Shown here piece after piece: positions 36,907 to 49,880 of a stretch of DNA of 64,000 nucleotides. Location of the stretch: NCBI GenBank assembly GCA_920105625.2, contig OV050030.1, positions 411,695,034-411,759,033 of the forward strand. Reading direction: 5' to 3'. The notes under the pieces are model-generated. The model did not search any database. It saw only the letters and a list, made by a program, of their open reading frames with translations, and was not told where the DNA came from. A program made the position numbers and the translations under genes. The DNA is from Clusia tigrina (taxonomy: Eukaryota; Arthropoda; Insecta; Diptera; Clusiidae). Position 1 is the first letter of the stretch. Each line of letters starts with the position of its first letter.

Positions 36907-37236
36907 AAACGATGTTTAAGACAAAAACTGTCACCAATTTAGTGCCAAAAATTATATGTTTAAAATGATTTATTTGCTTTTTCTTGTTTTTATAAAATTT
37001 TTTACTTTTATTTATGTTTGTTTTCTGTTGTTTCTCACAAGAATTTCGTAGTCTCCGTAGTCTCCGAAAACTTTACATCCTCATCAATGTTTTTTATCTT
37101 AAATTTTTTGAATTTTCTTTGTATTGTATTCCCTTATTTTGTATTATTTTATTCCTATTAATTATTGTTACTTTTTTACCCTGTATTATTCCATTATATT
37201 CTATTATTCTATATTTTTATGTGTAGTTGGTCTTAC

Positions 37237-37311
37237 CAAATCTTCTCCTAAATCCGAATCCCGTTGAGCATTATTCGAACGCCCGCTACAATCCATTCTA
37301 TTCAATTGCAT
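37237..37311 (-). CDS. retn: retn (dead ringer) first coding exon, N-terminus
   Basis: This exon encodes the first 25 residues of retained/dead ringer, a nuclear ARID-domain transcription factor of insects used in embryonic patterning and nervous-system development. The peptide starts MQLNRMDCSGRS and ends RDSDLGEDL, which closely matches my recollection of the fly protein's N-terminus (MDCSGRS... RDSDLGDDL). The exon ends at a good donor (TTG|GTAAGA) in phase 0. The next coding exon, 32 kb downstream on the minus strand, opens with a serine codon exactly where the fly protein continues with serine. The start is the first ATG after an A/T-rich leader and a possible splice acceptor at 37361. 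The ARID domain is not in this exon. Identification rests on remembered similarity, not a search, but agreement over four exons makes it strong. Confidence 0.88.
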
Positions 37312-37360
37312 TAGTTTGCAAAGTTAATATTTGCAAATTTGTTTTTTTTTTCTTATAAAA
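37312..37360 (-). other. possible retn 5' leader segment and splice acceptor
   Basis: On the minus strand TTGTTTGTTTTCAG ends at 37361, giving a good pyrimidine-rich acceptor 49 bases ahead of the retn start codon. The intervening bases are A/T-rich, have no ATG, and run straight into the start codon. This suggests a spliced leader exon further upstream (towards 38 kb). An unspliced leader is also possible. Confidence 0.35.
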
Positions 37361-38489
37361 CTGAAAACAAACAATTCTTTTTTTCTTTTTTTGATTTTGT
37401 TTAAACGACACAAAAATGATTTTTGCTCTTTTTCTAGGCTTGTGACAACAACACTGATATAGGCCCGTTGCAAAATAATGTTGGGAAGTTTATTGTTGCG
37501 AATATTGGAAGCGAATGAAAAATATTGGAAGCGAATCCAGTATCACAAAAACAAAGAGTTCGTTCGCCTCGTTCTTTACTCCGTTACTTAAATTGAACGC
37601 ATCTGAGAAGCAAATATCGAAGGCACAGATCATGCGAGAGGAATAAATCCGTTTAGATTTTTGTTTTTCCTTTTTTTTTTAGCTACTTTAATTATTATTT
37701 ATCTTTTTAACATTTTAACAGTTTTGTGGCTTGAATTGATTCACAATTTAGCGGCATTATTTTAGAGCTTTCAACGTAACGATACATTAAAACACACAAA
37801 CTTAAATCGAATAGTTTAATTAATTATGCATTGTTTTATAATTAACACATCAGCGTACACTTAACACACACTTCTTGAATGCACTGGCATTTTTCTGTGA
37901 AATTTTATAATTCGACGACACCATTTTTTAAGGTAAGAGAAACAAATTAATAACGCCATTCGGAAAAAACTCCGCTGGCAAAGCGACGCCGTTGCGTGGA
38001 TGGACGTCAACGATCAAATGAGAAAAGCAAGCGGCAAAATTGAAAATTGTCCCGGCACACAACACACACAACGTCGTCGATTCAACTCACTCAACTCAAT
38101 TCAATTCGTTCGTTGCAATTCGATTCGAATTGGAATTGAAAACTGTGGCCACACAAACAAACAAACTCGCATATAAACACTCATACACCGATATGTGCCA
38201 ACACGACTACAAGACCAGCAGAATAATTGATAAAACTGATGAAGCAAAAATCAAACAAGATATTCATTGTTGTTGTTGTTGCTGCGGCTGCTTAATGTTT
38301 CGCCAACCATTTCGTCTCTATCAGTATACAATGAAAAATTAGTGTGGTGAATTTACTCTGACGTACTCTCATCGTCTCTCGATTCAATTGCTGTTATGTT
38401 TTATGCTCATTTCGTTTCTATGGCAGCCAGTTTTCATTTCTTCTCATTTTGTGTATTATTTTCTATTTTGTTTTATTTTCTGGTCTGCT

Positions 38490-38515
38490 ATTGTTGTTGT
38501 TGTTGTTGTTGTTGG
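38490..38515. repeat. (TTG)n microsatellite
   Basis: A run of eight TTG units lies in the presumed retn upstream region. Confidence 0.85.
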
Positions 38516-38599
38516 TAGCGACGGTGGTGCTGCTGGCAATGTTACTGCTGGCTGTTTTTGTTGTTCCATATAATAAATTGATTTATTTCCGCTCCTCAT

Positions 38600-38645
38600 C
38601 GAATGCACAATGACTCTCTTACTCTCTCTCTCTCGCTCTCTCTGA
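38600..38645 (-). promoter_or_regulatory. GAGA-type element, possible retn promoter region
   Basis: The plus strand reads CTCTTACTCTCTCTCTCTCG then CTCTCTCT, so the minus strand carries a run of GAGAG motifs that can bind GAGA factor. It lies about 1.3 kb upstream of the retn start codon in a stretch without recognisable transposons. These are common features of Drosophila developmental promoters. No convincing TATA or initiator on the minus strand could be assigned. Confidence 0.3.
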
Positions 38646-38914
38646 ATCAATTCAGAAATTCGTTCGCATTCGTGTTGCTCGCTCTTCGTATGCGGCTATA
38701 AAAGATATGCGCAGCCAATCCGCGTTGATTGCGTTGCCAGGTGGAATCGGAATTGAAATTGTAATCAATTCAATATAAAATTGTGTGCTCTTTCTCGCTC
38801 TTGCTTCTCTTATGCCTAGGCAAACAAATTATGACTCGCTCTATCGCATACGCTTCATCATTCATTCAATTATGATTGTGTATCTTGTATCTTTGTAACT
38901 TTTTTGCCTTTGTA

Positions 38915-38938
38915 TACACACACACACACACACACACA
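38915..38938. repeat. (CA)n microsatellite
   Basis: A run of about twelve CA units is followed by an imperfect CACACACG end. Confidence 0.9.
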
Positions 38939-39367
38939 TCCGCACACACGTGTTTCTTGATTTCTAATACGCCCTTTTTAAGTGGGGTTTTTGCTGTGGC
39001 ATGCGAATGGGCGTGTACATTTTGCAGTGCGTAATTGATTGATTTCAATTTACTTTGTATGTATATACTTATATTTATATACATATGTACATATATACTT
39101 GTATATACATATCTACTTTTTCTATTGTGCACACATAATAGTTTTCATTATAATTATTCCTATTTATTTGGTATAGAACTGATAGAAAGAAATAAGCACT
39201 CTGACGATAGTTAAGAAATTCAATTATAATTAACGTAACAGAAATTCGTTGGAAACAGAAGAATTTCAATTAATAATACTTATAATTAATAATATATTGA
39301 GCTGGAAGCCTCGATGCTATTGCTTAAATGTATTAGCTTATAGTTTATAATTATAAGTTCATCAATA

Positions 39368-39370
39368 AAC

Positions 39371-39419
<49 letters not shown>

Positions 39420-39420
39420 T
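39368..39420. repeat. (AAT)n microsatellite
   Basis: About seventeen AAT units run into a (TA)-rich segment that continues to about 39475. Confidence 0.95.
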
Positions 39421-40992
39421 ATATTTACTTATATATAAATATATATATAGTATATATATATATACTCGTATATATAATTTTCCATAACTATTTTAAAATA
39501 TATTAAATACATTAGATAAATAAGATACTTTTTTTTAATATTAAATATAATTTGTGTGCAATTTGGCGTAATGAAAATTTTATGTGACGTCATATTCCAA
39601 TATTTACACCATTTATATTTATAAACATATCTGCAAACAAATCTGAGCCCAAATACTCGTATGCATCACACCCCCTCATTGCATTACAAGCGAACTACAT
39701 CGAACTTCATTCAAAATCATTGAAGCAAAGATCAGCCAACTTTCAAAATGCACCAAGCCAGTTCCCAGTCTACTATGTTAAGCAGAGGGGATGTAGCAGA
39801 GTTAGCCTTACTAACACGCCGCTAGACGTGAGAGCAGCTGAGAAAAGTCGCGTTAGCTGGGACAGCCTGCGGCAACTTGAACTAGTTTTGACGGTTATTG
39901 ACTCAAGCAGAAGTTGTCCAAAACGGAAATAGACTACAAGAATATTTAAAAAGAATTGTGAAAAAATAAACAAATCAACATCAAGACCTGAAGTAGGGAA
40001 ATGGGAAGAAAAAACCAAAGAATGGAATGGGAGACACACGCAAAACTTTTTGTCCCTCAAGCAGACAGAAATTTTAAACGCTGATTTTTGCACCCAGTCA
40101 ACGGTGAATTAATTTCGTACATAAAACAAAGAAAACTTGTTAAAATGTTATTTTAGTAAAAAAAAAAACGAAAACAGCTTTTAGCTGCCCATCACTGGCT
40201 CCGAGCATCGATACCCAGCTATGAGAAACGTCAAATCTTTTGATTGAATTCCTCCTAACGAGAAAAGCAGGAAAAAACTGCAAATATTTAGAGTCTAAAT
40301 TCTCAATGGCGGTTTGATTCCATCTGCGATGTATGGAAATGGTTGAGGAGGGCTGAGGCAGCCTCGAGCTGAGGTGGAGAGAAGCTGAAGCAGGCTGAGG
40401 GTAATTGCTGGAAACTGTGAAAGACTTCAAACGACTGAGGCACACTGAGCTGAGCTTATGACGGGCTGCGATGGTCTGACTTTTATTTTCGACGGAAGAA
40501 CTTGTCAAATATAAAAATTCCATGGTACTATATTGATGTTTCATTTCTGTGTGACTAATCTGTGAACAAATCTAAGTATATCCTGTGCCCCAAAGGAGCC
40601 AAAGCTTAATATTCTTATGTCTGACGTCGATGCAAACAGGGGTTTAGTGTTCTGATTGAAGTATGTCGCTTCAACTTTGCTAGAAATTAGGTTAGTTGTG
40701 TTGTGTGGCTGATGAAGTCTTGACCTTAAAGCAAGCTGTGAAAGCTTCGATCAAGTGGATTGAAATGAAACAAGCTACTTGAGCTTGGGTCTGACTCTTG
40801 GAAGCTGAGATACAATAAAGCGCTCTGAGTCTGTGAAGCGCTCATGTGCGAGTTGAATCTAAGAAAGGCTGTGTTGGGTTGAATATTTAGTTGACGTTAA
40901 ATACGCGCTGATAATAGCGGCCGAACATAGACATAGATCAGACTCATGGACATAAATCAGGTCAACATCAAAGACAGTTGACTTAACCTTAA

Positions 40993-41146
40993 CGAAAGAC
41001 AATGTTCTAATAAGATATGTCAAGTCGCTCCGGAGTAAAGTATTAAACAAAGACAATGTACTAACTAGATACGTCAAATCGCTCCAGAGTTAAACCATAA
41101 ACAAAGACAATGTACTAACAGGTTATATCAAATCGCTCTGGAGTGA
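40993..41146. repeat. ~53-bp tandem repeat, 3 units
   Basis: AAAGACAATGT(T/A)CTAA followed by TCAA(G/A)TCGCTC and GGAGT recurs at about 40995, 41049 and 41103. Confidence 0.9.
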
Positions 41147-42246
41147 GAGTTTTGAGTTAGATAAGTATAACTCAAATCTTTGCATAAAGTGAACTCAATT
41201 GAATTAGAGTCAAATGGAGACTTATTTCAAAGAGTATACAATAGAGATTGAATCACTCAAAATTTTGTGAAATGGAAGTGAGGGCGATTTAACAAAAATC
41301 GGTGAGCGACAAGGCTAAGCGAGATGCAATGCGTGTATTTTTGTTCGTGGGGTTTACTAGAAAACCCCTCGAACAAAATTTTTGCAACAATAATTTCGTT
41401 CGTCATGATACTTTTTGCTTATTTGTTCTGGGACTGGGATTAGGTATAATCAGTTAAGTGAAACACATTGAGGGAAGCTACAATAGGTTGTTAAAGACTA
41501 AGGTAGTCTACAATGCAGTGCACCTAGCCTAAGATAAATGGTACAATAACCAGAAAGAGGGGCTTACAAATTGAGGGAAACGAGGCAAGCTGGATTTGGG
41601 ATGGAGAAAAGTTATGTGAGATCGGCAGATCCACAGTTGGATTCAAACGTGTAGCGAATTAAGAGCTGTAGTAAGAAAAAGTTGACTAAGGTGAAGGGTG
41701 ATAAACTTTCCAGGACTTCAAAAACAATATATGACTAGGTACAAAATGGGAACAACTTCAGTATAGAATCTTTCATTGCAATATTTTAAGTTTCATACAC
41801 AAAGTTATTGATTTTTGCACCATATCGCTCTGCTTCAGTGTGATGTTTCATTAGGAACACAAACTTAAATGATTTGCTCTGCTCGCAAGTGCAATTACAC
41901 GCATTTCTAATGCTACAAACACACCCACACGCACACACAAATTGAAAAGGAGTATACAAGTATTGTGATTAATGATTTGCAAGTTGTAATGATTTGTAAC
42001 GGAAGCTCTGCAGATACGCCAGATAGCGAGCAGCAACATAAACGCAAGTAATATCCATTCAATTCCTTTCCAATTTAGAATTGATGAAGGCAGCATTACA
42101 AAGAGCACACGCCCTTTGGTAGCATATTATGCCAAATGAGCAGAATATCAATTTAACAACCTCGCACACACACAAACACACGGACTCTTCTTACCCATAA
42201 TGGATGGCAGTGTGAAGTGAAGCCATTTCCTAGCCTAACGCGTGTG

Positions 42247-42285
42247 AAAGCAAGCAAGCAGGCAAGCAGGCAGGCAGGTTGAGCA
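42247..42285. repeat. AAGC/GGCA microsatellite
   Basis: Interleaved AAGC, AGGC and GGCA units (AAGCAAGCAGGCAAGCAGGC) form a short imperfect tetranucleotide repeat. Confidence 0.85.
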
Positions 42286-43867
42286 GCGAGCCTGGCACCC
42301 ACTTGACTGATGATTAAGTGAGAAAGTAATTATTTACAATTTTAAATGCGACTAATGACGCCGAAGCGGCAAAGGAAGTGAGTGCGAACCCACCGAACGT
42401 TTTCATCACAATTCAATAAACGCACAAAAGCACTCGTATCCACAAAAAAGTTTTCTATCTCGGTTTCTATCCGCTGCGAGTACTCGGGAGCTTGTATTGG
42501 AATAGTTAAAATCGCACTCTGTGGTTATGGCAGAGAAGAGTGGTGTTTGGTTGATGCCCGAGCGTGTCTTTTCAGTCTTTGTTGGCTGAATAGTCATAAA
42601 AAGTTGTTGACTTGGCAATTTCCTGGCCAGGTTATGTACATTCAATTCAACAATTGACAGTTTCCTGTCTTGGGAGTAAATTTGTAGACAAAATTGTGAA
42701 CAAACTTAATTTGATTTTTTGTTCCCTTCGTTTTGTGTATTCCAGCATTAGAATAGTCGAGAAATAATTCGAGAAACTTATCTCCGCCGAGTTGATGGAG
42801 TTGACGATATCAGTGGCTTGAGAGGCTGAATTCAACCCTTCCATTCCAAACTGTTGATTCATTCCTGTCTTCAGCCTCAATGAATTTCAAGGAATTTTAA
42901 CAGATGATTCGAACAATGTTCAGATTGTACTCCCCGTCTCCCGTGGCTCAGATTCATAACAATTAATTTCCATGCCAGCTCCACTAAAATCCTCGAAGGT
43001 ATATGAATCATCCAAACATTGACTATAAACATACTCTGCCGTAAACTCTTAAAGTATTTGTAGGGTTTGAACTGGCGTTGTGGGCTATTTACTAATCGTC
43101 CAATCAATCTTGTCAAGGGTGCAACCAGGAAAAAGTTTCGGAAGGTGTTTCGATGTCTTAAGTACATTAAATACAAGTTTATTTTGTTATTAAATACAAG
43201 TTTATTTTGCTCAAACTACAAAGTAGGTTCTTATTTTTTTTACGAAGGCGGTATGGAACCACAGACAATTACCTTCAAAACTACTTCCTTATTGATAGCT
43301 TGGCGATTGATATTCTTAGAAGCTTTCCCAGAATACTTCTAAATCTGATATTTTATTCCATTTAGCTTAAATAATCTTAAATTCATTCTTTGTGATAATT
43401 TACATATCCTTACTAAACCCTTATCCATAATATAAATATCCTACCTTTCGAGACCTGCCTCTAATTTACTATATTTCCGTTATATAAGTCAGCTGTATAT
43501 GGATTGAAAATAAGGACTTTTTTAGCATTGCATGCAGTTTCGCTGAGGTTTTAAAGGAAAGGGCTTCATTGCTTCCTCCTCCTTCATTTTCTTTTGATTT
43601 TGAACCATTTCTATTTTTATGTGAATTTAATTTGAAATGAATATTTACGAGTATGTCGTTAGTTTCAAACACATAACATTATTAATAACATAATTTTAGT
43701 TCCTATATAATATGATTGTATAATTGAATTGGTCGGGTTAACAGCAAAACTTTCTTTGGCATTTTTATGGTCCTTGCTGGTGGTATACATGAGTTTCACT
43801 TCATGTCACCAGAGCACAAAGTTGTTGATTAAGGACAAAAAACTAGTTCCTGGGGGAACCCAGCTGT

Positions 43868-44995
43868 TGGTTAGGTTAGGTTGCGAAGGCGTGTGCGGAT
43901 ATGAAGTATCCACACTTCCACTCGGAGACATCTATGTCCATTGTGACTGCCTACAAAAATACCAAGAGGAAGCATACTCGTCCTTACCCTCGCTTTCCGT
44001 ATACATTGGAAGTACCATCCCTACTAAATCATTTGGTTTTCCAGATGAAAGTGAGAAGATCCGATGAGTCCACCTTCGATATCTCTGTCAAGCTTGTGAA
44101 GGAAGCGCGACTCCAAACATTGAAGTCGTTTCAACTGTAGTCTTGGACATTGACATAAAAAGTGATGAATCGATTCTATCTCTACTTCATCATGGCAACA
44201 CCTGCATAGCCCGCTTGACGGAATACGCCAACGTTGACTGATTGGTGCGATAGCACAATGCCCCGTAATGACCCCCGTAAGCACCCTTACTGAAGGTTTA
44301 TTGAGCCCTAAGAGAACCTTCGTTCTCTTCATGTCTAACCGAGGCCATAAGGCCCTTGAAACTTCACAGTCGTCACGATTAGTCCATAAGTTGTTTGACA
44401 CCGCAGTAGTGCTCCTAAACAGGTCATATATCGGGATTTGTATTGAGGTATCTGCTTCGTTAATGTAAATTTCTGAGCCCTTTCTGGCCACCTCGTCCGC
44501 TAATTCATGTCTTTCTATGTTGCTATGTCCGGGAACCCAGCAAAGTGAGACCTTGTGGGGTCCAACGTTCAGCAGTGAGGTACGATATTTCATCACCAAC
44601 TTCGATTTAACTGTCTTGGATTCTATTGTCTTAAGCGGCGCCTGACTATCCACAAAGATAGTGATATTCGAGGGTCGAATTGTACTACTCTGTATCAACC
44701 TGGCCGCTTTCTCAATTCCATAGACTTCGGCCTGAAAGACGCTGCATGCGTCAGGCAGTCGATATGACTGTCTTGGCTGCAAGCCTTCCGAGAAGACACC
44801 CGCCCCCGTTCTATTCTCCTCCTTTGAGCCGTCAGTGTCTGATAATGTCAGAATTACCCGTCTCAGAGCTTGACTCCCAGTCTTCCTTGGTTGGATAGAG
44901 AGTTGGAATTCTAGCTGTAAAGTATATAGTAGAAGTCATGTAGGCTTTAGCCGTTTCTAAGTCAGTCATAACTATCCTTTGACCCTTCCATTTTA
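43868..44995 (-). pseudogene. LINE copy A: RNase H and CCHC tail, 3' end intact
   Basis: On the minus strand the frame runs TDGSKEENRTGAGVF (RNase H Asp), FQAEVYGIEKAARL (Glu), ITIFVDSQAPLKTI (Asp) and VSLCWVPGHSNIERHELADE (last Asp), then VLTGVITGHCAI and the finger CRCCHDEVEIESIHHFLCQC. It stops at 44024. All four RNase H acidic residues are present. The last 150 bases are a 3' untranslated part ending at a TAACCTAACC-type tail (43868-43885). A frameshift just before TDGSK separates upstream coding (RIPTLYPTKEDWESSSETGN). There is no reverse transcriptase, so it is 5'-truncated. It belongs to the I/LOA/R1-like assemblage and is a sister of the copy at 60.5 kb. Confidence 0.82.
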
Positions 44996-46715
44996 TTTCG
45001 CTATTATCTGTTATTACTTAATATTACTTTTATATGAAAGCATTTTCTACTTTCTTTATAGTTTCCTAATTTTTGAGATGAGAAGGAGTCTTTAATGCTT
45101 TATTTTCTTTTCTTTCCACTTATCAATTTTATATCGGTACTGGAAGTTGGTGTCCTTGTCTTATTGTAAAGGGATTAAACTCAATTTGATTAAAAACTTC
45201 GCATTTTAGCTGAATGAAAAGCTGTTGGAATATTTAGTAATTATTTTTGATAAAATGAATTCCGACTTTTTAAATATATTCATGGCTTACCTGATAGCTT
45301 TAAGTTTTGGACGTAAGCCAACATAATGTAAATATAAAAGTTACGAGTAACTTAGTCAACTATTTTCCTAGCACAGCTCCCAGTCCGCTCGACAGCTTAG
45401 CATCGCTGTCTACATGTCTCAGACTACTTCTTTCCCTCCCAATCCACTGATAAAAAAATATATAAATTACAACAGTAAATTACATTCAGTTTTTTTGGAG
45501 ATTTCAATTGGGGAAAATTGGAACGTTTAATGGAACTGGGTCGTTTGATGAAAACTTGTTTTAAATTAAACATGTTTATGTAATCACTCTAAGGCAATGT
45601 TTTTGCGAGTCTTTTAGCATAAATATCTGTCTTCGTTTAGTGTAAGTGCAAAATTTGTGAACTTTTTTGGAAGAACTGTAGGGCTGCTTTTCAAGGGTGC
45701 ATAAAATCTGCCTCAGTGTCAAGAGCGGTCCACCAGAGTGGTCTGCTACAGTGTAGTAGAAGGATTAATTCTAGATGAGGTGATAATTGTTATTTTTGAC
45801 TGCTTGCAAAGATTCAATCTTCAGAATCTTAGACCATAATTAATATGCCCAAAGTTATAATGCAGATAATAGGCAATAGGTCGCAAATATTCCGTGGTCA
45901 CGTGGTCTCCAGTTCCATCATGCCATAATATCTCTTTGTGAAACTGACACATTCTTAAATACTCTAATTTAAACTCATTTACAAACATAATAAAAATTCT
46001 TCATTTTCCTCTGGTATAAACTTCAATTTTCATATTTCCCAATTCACCGACTTAACATATAAAAATAATTTCCTCATGGAAACCTAAATAATCATTAGAA
46101 CCGTAAATGCCCGGAATACTGAATGTGATTAATAAAAGTATTCAAATTAAATTTTGTGAAAGCAACAACCGAAAAATTGAGCGCCTCTTCGCTGTCAGGG
46201 GGTTAAACGATTAATTAAACACCAGTTAAAACATCATTAATAACATCGACAACAGCATTAACAACAAAAAGAACAACAAGAACAACAAGAACAACAAGCA
46301 ACAATAACAATTGCAATTTGTCATGTGAACACAATAAAAAACTAGTGAGAATATTGTGCAACTGACTGGGTTGCAGTTGGATGAGGAATCGCTTGATTCA
46401 CGGATGAGCTGCAAAATGAAATGCCAAATATTTCGGATTTGATGATGCATTGGAGTCGTGTGGAAGTTGCGAGGTTTGTGCGGATGAATTTCCATTAAAA
46501 TGTGATTGAGGAACTCTTTCCGCAGCTTTGATAGCATTTCATAAGGTATGCAAATAAGTGGCATGACTTTCAAATGCGATTTAAGAGTATGATTTAAGAG
46601 TCACAGCGTCCATAGAAAAATATCGATTGGCAGTGGAAAATCATGAAAGAAGGAAAATATACTCTATCAGCAATAGAAGCCCATTAAGGAATACTACTTT
46701 TTTATTAAAAATTTG

Positions 46716-46785
46716 AAACAGAGTTTTGATCATGATAAGTAGCCTCAATAATTTTGATCATGGTAAGTAGCCTCATCAAAAAGCA
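46716..46785. repeat. short tandem duplication (~30 bp)
   Basis: TTTGATCATG(A/G)TAAGTAGCCTCA is repeated after about 30 bases, 160 bp before the mariner. Confidence 0.7.
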
Positions 46786-46945
46786 CTCTGACTAGGATTG
46801 CCAACTAAACAACATGTTCAAAAATATATAAAAAATTTTCGGGTTAAAAACACCGCTCTGAAACACCTGAGATTCAACATTTAAATGAGCTCATTAGTTT
46901 TTTAGGTACTTACTATCTCAACTACGCCCATGTTTCATACGCTTA

Positions 46946-48215
46946 CGAGGGCGGATTGATATTGAAGCTACCTAAGTAGGAAAAAAACATTTTTTTTTTT
47001 GTTTTCAAAAACCATTTATTTCTCAGCATCGTCTCCTTTTACTTCGACACACTTAGTAAGACGATATTCCAACTTTTTTATACCATCTGAATAATACGAT
47101 TTCGGGAACCCCTCAAAATACGCGTTAGTTTCGGTAATCACTTCTGCGTTTGAGATGAATTTTTTCCGGCGAACCATTTTTTCAAGTTTGGAAACAGGAA
47201 AAAGTCACTAGGTGCTAAATCTGGACTATATGGTGGATGATTAACCAATTCGAAGTGTATTTCACGTAATTTTATCATCGTATCTAATGCTGTGTGAACC
47301 GGTGCGCTGTCTTGAAGAAAGAGCATTTTCTTCTTCTTTAAATGTGGTCGTTTTTCTTTGATTGCATCAATCAATTGATCCAATAATGCACGATAATACT
47401 TTCCTGTGATTGTGGATCCTTTTTCAAGATAATCGATGAGTAATATTCCGTGTGCATCCCAAAATACAGTGGCCATAACCTTGCCAGCCGATTTGACTGC
47501 CTTCGCCTTCTTCGGAGCACTTCCACCAGTTTCCACCCATTGTTTCGATTGATGTTTGGTTTCAGGTGTGTAGTGGTGGACCCACGTTTCATCAACAGTT
47601 ATTAATCGACGCCAACAATCAACAGGATTACGTTTTATCATGTCCAAACACCGCTGTGAAGTGGTCTGTCGAACTCGTTTTTGTTCGACACTGAGCAAAC
47701 GCGGCACCCATCTTGCCGATAGCTTTTTCATATGCAAATGTTCATGCAAAATGTTGAACACACGTTCATATGATATGGTTACCATTTCAACAATCTCACG
47801 CAACTTGACTCGGCGATCATTCATAACGATATCGAGGATTTTCTTGATATTTTCTTCAGTAACCACCTCTTTTGGCCTTCCTGTTGATGGTATTGTTGCA
47901 GTGCTTGTTCGGCAATCCAATATTTTACCATGTAATCTGACGGAGCAGACTCACCGTAATGTTTATCGAGCTTTTCTTTTGTCTCTTTCGCCGTTTTCCC
48001 TTTCAAATAATAGTTTTTAATCACTTCACGAAATTCGCTTTTTTCCATTTTTCAAGAAACACAAAAGTTGCTTACTTCAAACGACTACAACAAATAAACT
48101 AATCGATGAATTTGGGTTAAATTTTAACAGCTGACGTTCGCAATTTCTAAAAAAAAAGTTTTTGTGTTTGTGCTGCCATCTAGCGCTAGGTAGCTTCAAA
48201 TTCAATCTGCCCTCG
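46946..48215 (-). mobile_element. near full-length mariner (DD34D)
   Basis: TIRs CGAGGGCGGATTGATATTGA (left) and CGAGGGCAGATTGAATTTGA (right, minus strand) both continue into AGCTACCTA. TA flanks both ends (46944-46945 and 48216-48217). The 1270-bp length is normal for mariner. The transposase gene inside occupies almost the whole element but is broken in two places. Confidence 0.93.
47016..48048 (-). pseudogene. mariner transposase with two frameshifts
   Basis: The N-terminus is MEKSEFREVIKNYYLKGKTA and the C-terminus CVEVKGDDAEK, with a stop at 47016. Between them the catalytic triad is intact: TVDETWVHHY, FLQDSAPVHT and PPYSPDLAPSDFFLF, with 34 residues between the last two aspartates (DD34D). 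One break lies near 47900, where a short deletion after YWIAE shifts frame before the GRPKEV linker. The other is near 47155, apparently a one-base loss in an A run after FAGK. The frame between them encodes about 250 residues without a stop. The element was therefore inactivated recently relative to the other mariners in this window. Confidence 0.9.
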
Positions 48216-48531
48216 TATTTCCATCTTTCAAACGCTTATTTCCATAGTTTCCTACACCGCTTCAAATATTCATATCTTCAAAACGAAAGGTACAATTTGG
48301 ACCCAGAGTGGGTTTGTGTAAGATTTGTTAGAAAACTGAAGGGAGGACACTCCTACTTTATATAAACTGAGCTTATTTCTAAATTTGTTCCCCTTATCAC
48401 TTCACCTGCAACATACTAATTTATCCTGGCAAAAAGAGCTGTCAATCTTAGCAAGAACAGCCATAATCAGGACACAAAATAACTTACTGTTTACTAAGGT
48501 GCGAGGCTGAGAAGTACCTGAAGGATTTTCA

Positions 48532-48655
<124 letters not shown>

Positions 48656-49524
48656 TTATTTAGTAGTATTATTTTCTATACACATGAGTTACATTTCTAT
48701 TAGCAACTAAAATATCAAGAAGGGATTAGTGAAAAGAAGAAATAGGTGAGGCCTGTAAAATATGACTTTAGTGAAAGAGAATAGAGAATTGAAATATGTT
48801 GTGATTCACATATTTCTGAATTGTTCGAGGTAATCGTATTGTCCTCCACCGTGCTCATAATGGAATACTCTACGAGAAAAAGCATCCTGATTACCTACCC
48901 TCCATCCATTTTCTGTTCAGTTCTCACTCAGGAGTTATTTGTACACAAAATGAAAACGGTTTACATATGGGAAAAGGATTTGTGACTTTGTGACTGCTTC
49001 AATCAGCTTTGTCGTTCTTTTCAGTGATATCACCTGGTAGAGAATTTCCCTATGGAAAGTGATGTTCGAGAACAATTGCTCATGTCTTTAGCCATAGTGT
49101 TCTCAACAAGTTGGCTGACTCTTTTGGTTTTGTCCTCATTTCAAACTCTTCTTTATTTAGATCAATTTTTCTTTGACTATTCAATATACTGCATCTCAGT
49201 ATATTCAAAAACCCAGGCTGAAACTATTTGTTGTTAATGCAACAATGTTTTGTTTATCGCATAATTCATTATATTAATAAAATGTTTATAGTAATAATAT
49301 TAATATTAATTAATGTTAATATTAATTTATAGGAATAATAATTATCAGATTTCTATGCACACTTTTCATTGGGTGAGGAATTTTCCAAATCTAGGAGTAA
49401 TTTGATTAACTCATGATGATTTAAATAAATGATTTGGCAACCCTGGCGTATTTGAATTAAGGTTTTAGTTACTAAAGTTTCTTTCAATATTAATAATTAT
49501 TTAAGTTGCTACCTCGAGGTTAAG

Positions 49525-49600
49525 TAAGGTTTAACTGGCTGACCGAATGTGACACGCACGAACTTTCTAGGTCCTTTGAGATACCAGAAGAAAGTACCTA
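49525..49600 (-). repeat. LINE 3'-end relic
   Basis: Read on the minus strand, TTCTGGTATCTCAAAGGACC, TCACATTCGGTCAGCCAGTT and AAACCTTACTTAACC parallel the 3' tail of the LINE piece ending at 13020 (TCTGGCACCGCAAAGGACCT ... CAGTCGGCCATTC). It is older and more diverged than the neighbour at 49.8 kb. Confidence 0.55.
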
Positions 49601-49789
49601 GGAATTAGCGAGGAAGTAAATATGGTTAAAAAAGGAGGTCCTTTAAGCGAATTTTAGGAGATGGTTTACTTCCAGAGTTAAAGTCTGTTCCAGTACTCCA
49701 AACCAAGGAGCTCGTAAGTATCCTTTCTTTAGCCAAAATGGTTTATTCAATATGTTACTATAATTTTTTCATAATCATGGTTATGTTAG

Positions 49790-49880
49790 GAGGAAGGTTA
49801 GGTTAGGTGACACTGGCTGACCGTAAATGCCACACCTGCAAGATCCTTTGCGGTGCCAGATGGATATCCAGTTAAGAGAC
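49790..49880 (-). repeat. LINE 3'-end relic with CCTAACC tail
   Basis: The minus strand reads GATATCCATCTGGCACCGCA, AAGGATCTTGCAGGTGTGGC and GGTCAGCCAGTGTCACCTAA, ending CCTAACC. This is the same tail as at 12930-13020, here without any coding part. Confidence 0.7.

Noticed and set aside
38696..38704. Plus-strand TATAAAAG near the retn upstream region
   Set aside because: It faces away from retn, and no plus-strand exon follows. There is no initiator at the expected distance.
42382..43342. Several 75-100 codon frames on both strands at 42.4-43.3 kb
   Set aside because: They are overlapping, with no domain, no paired splice sites and no retroelement motif.
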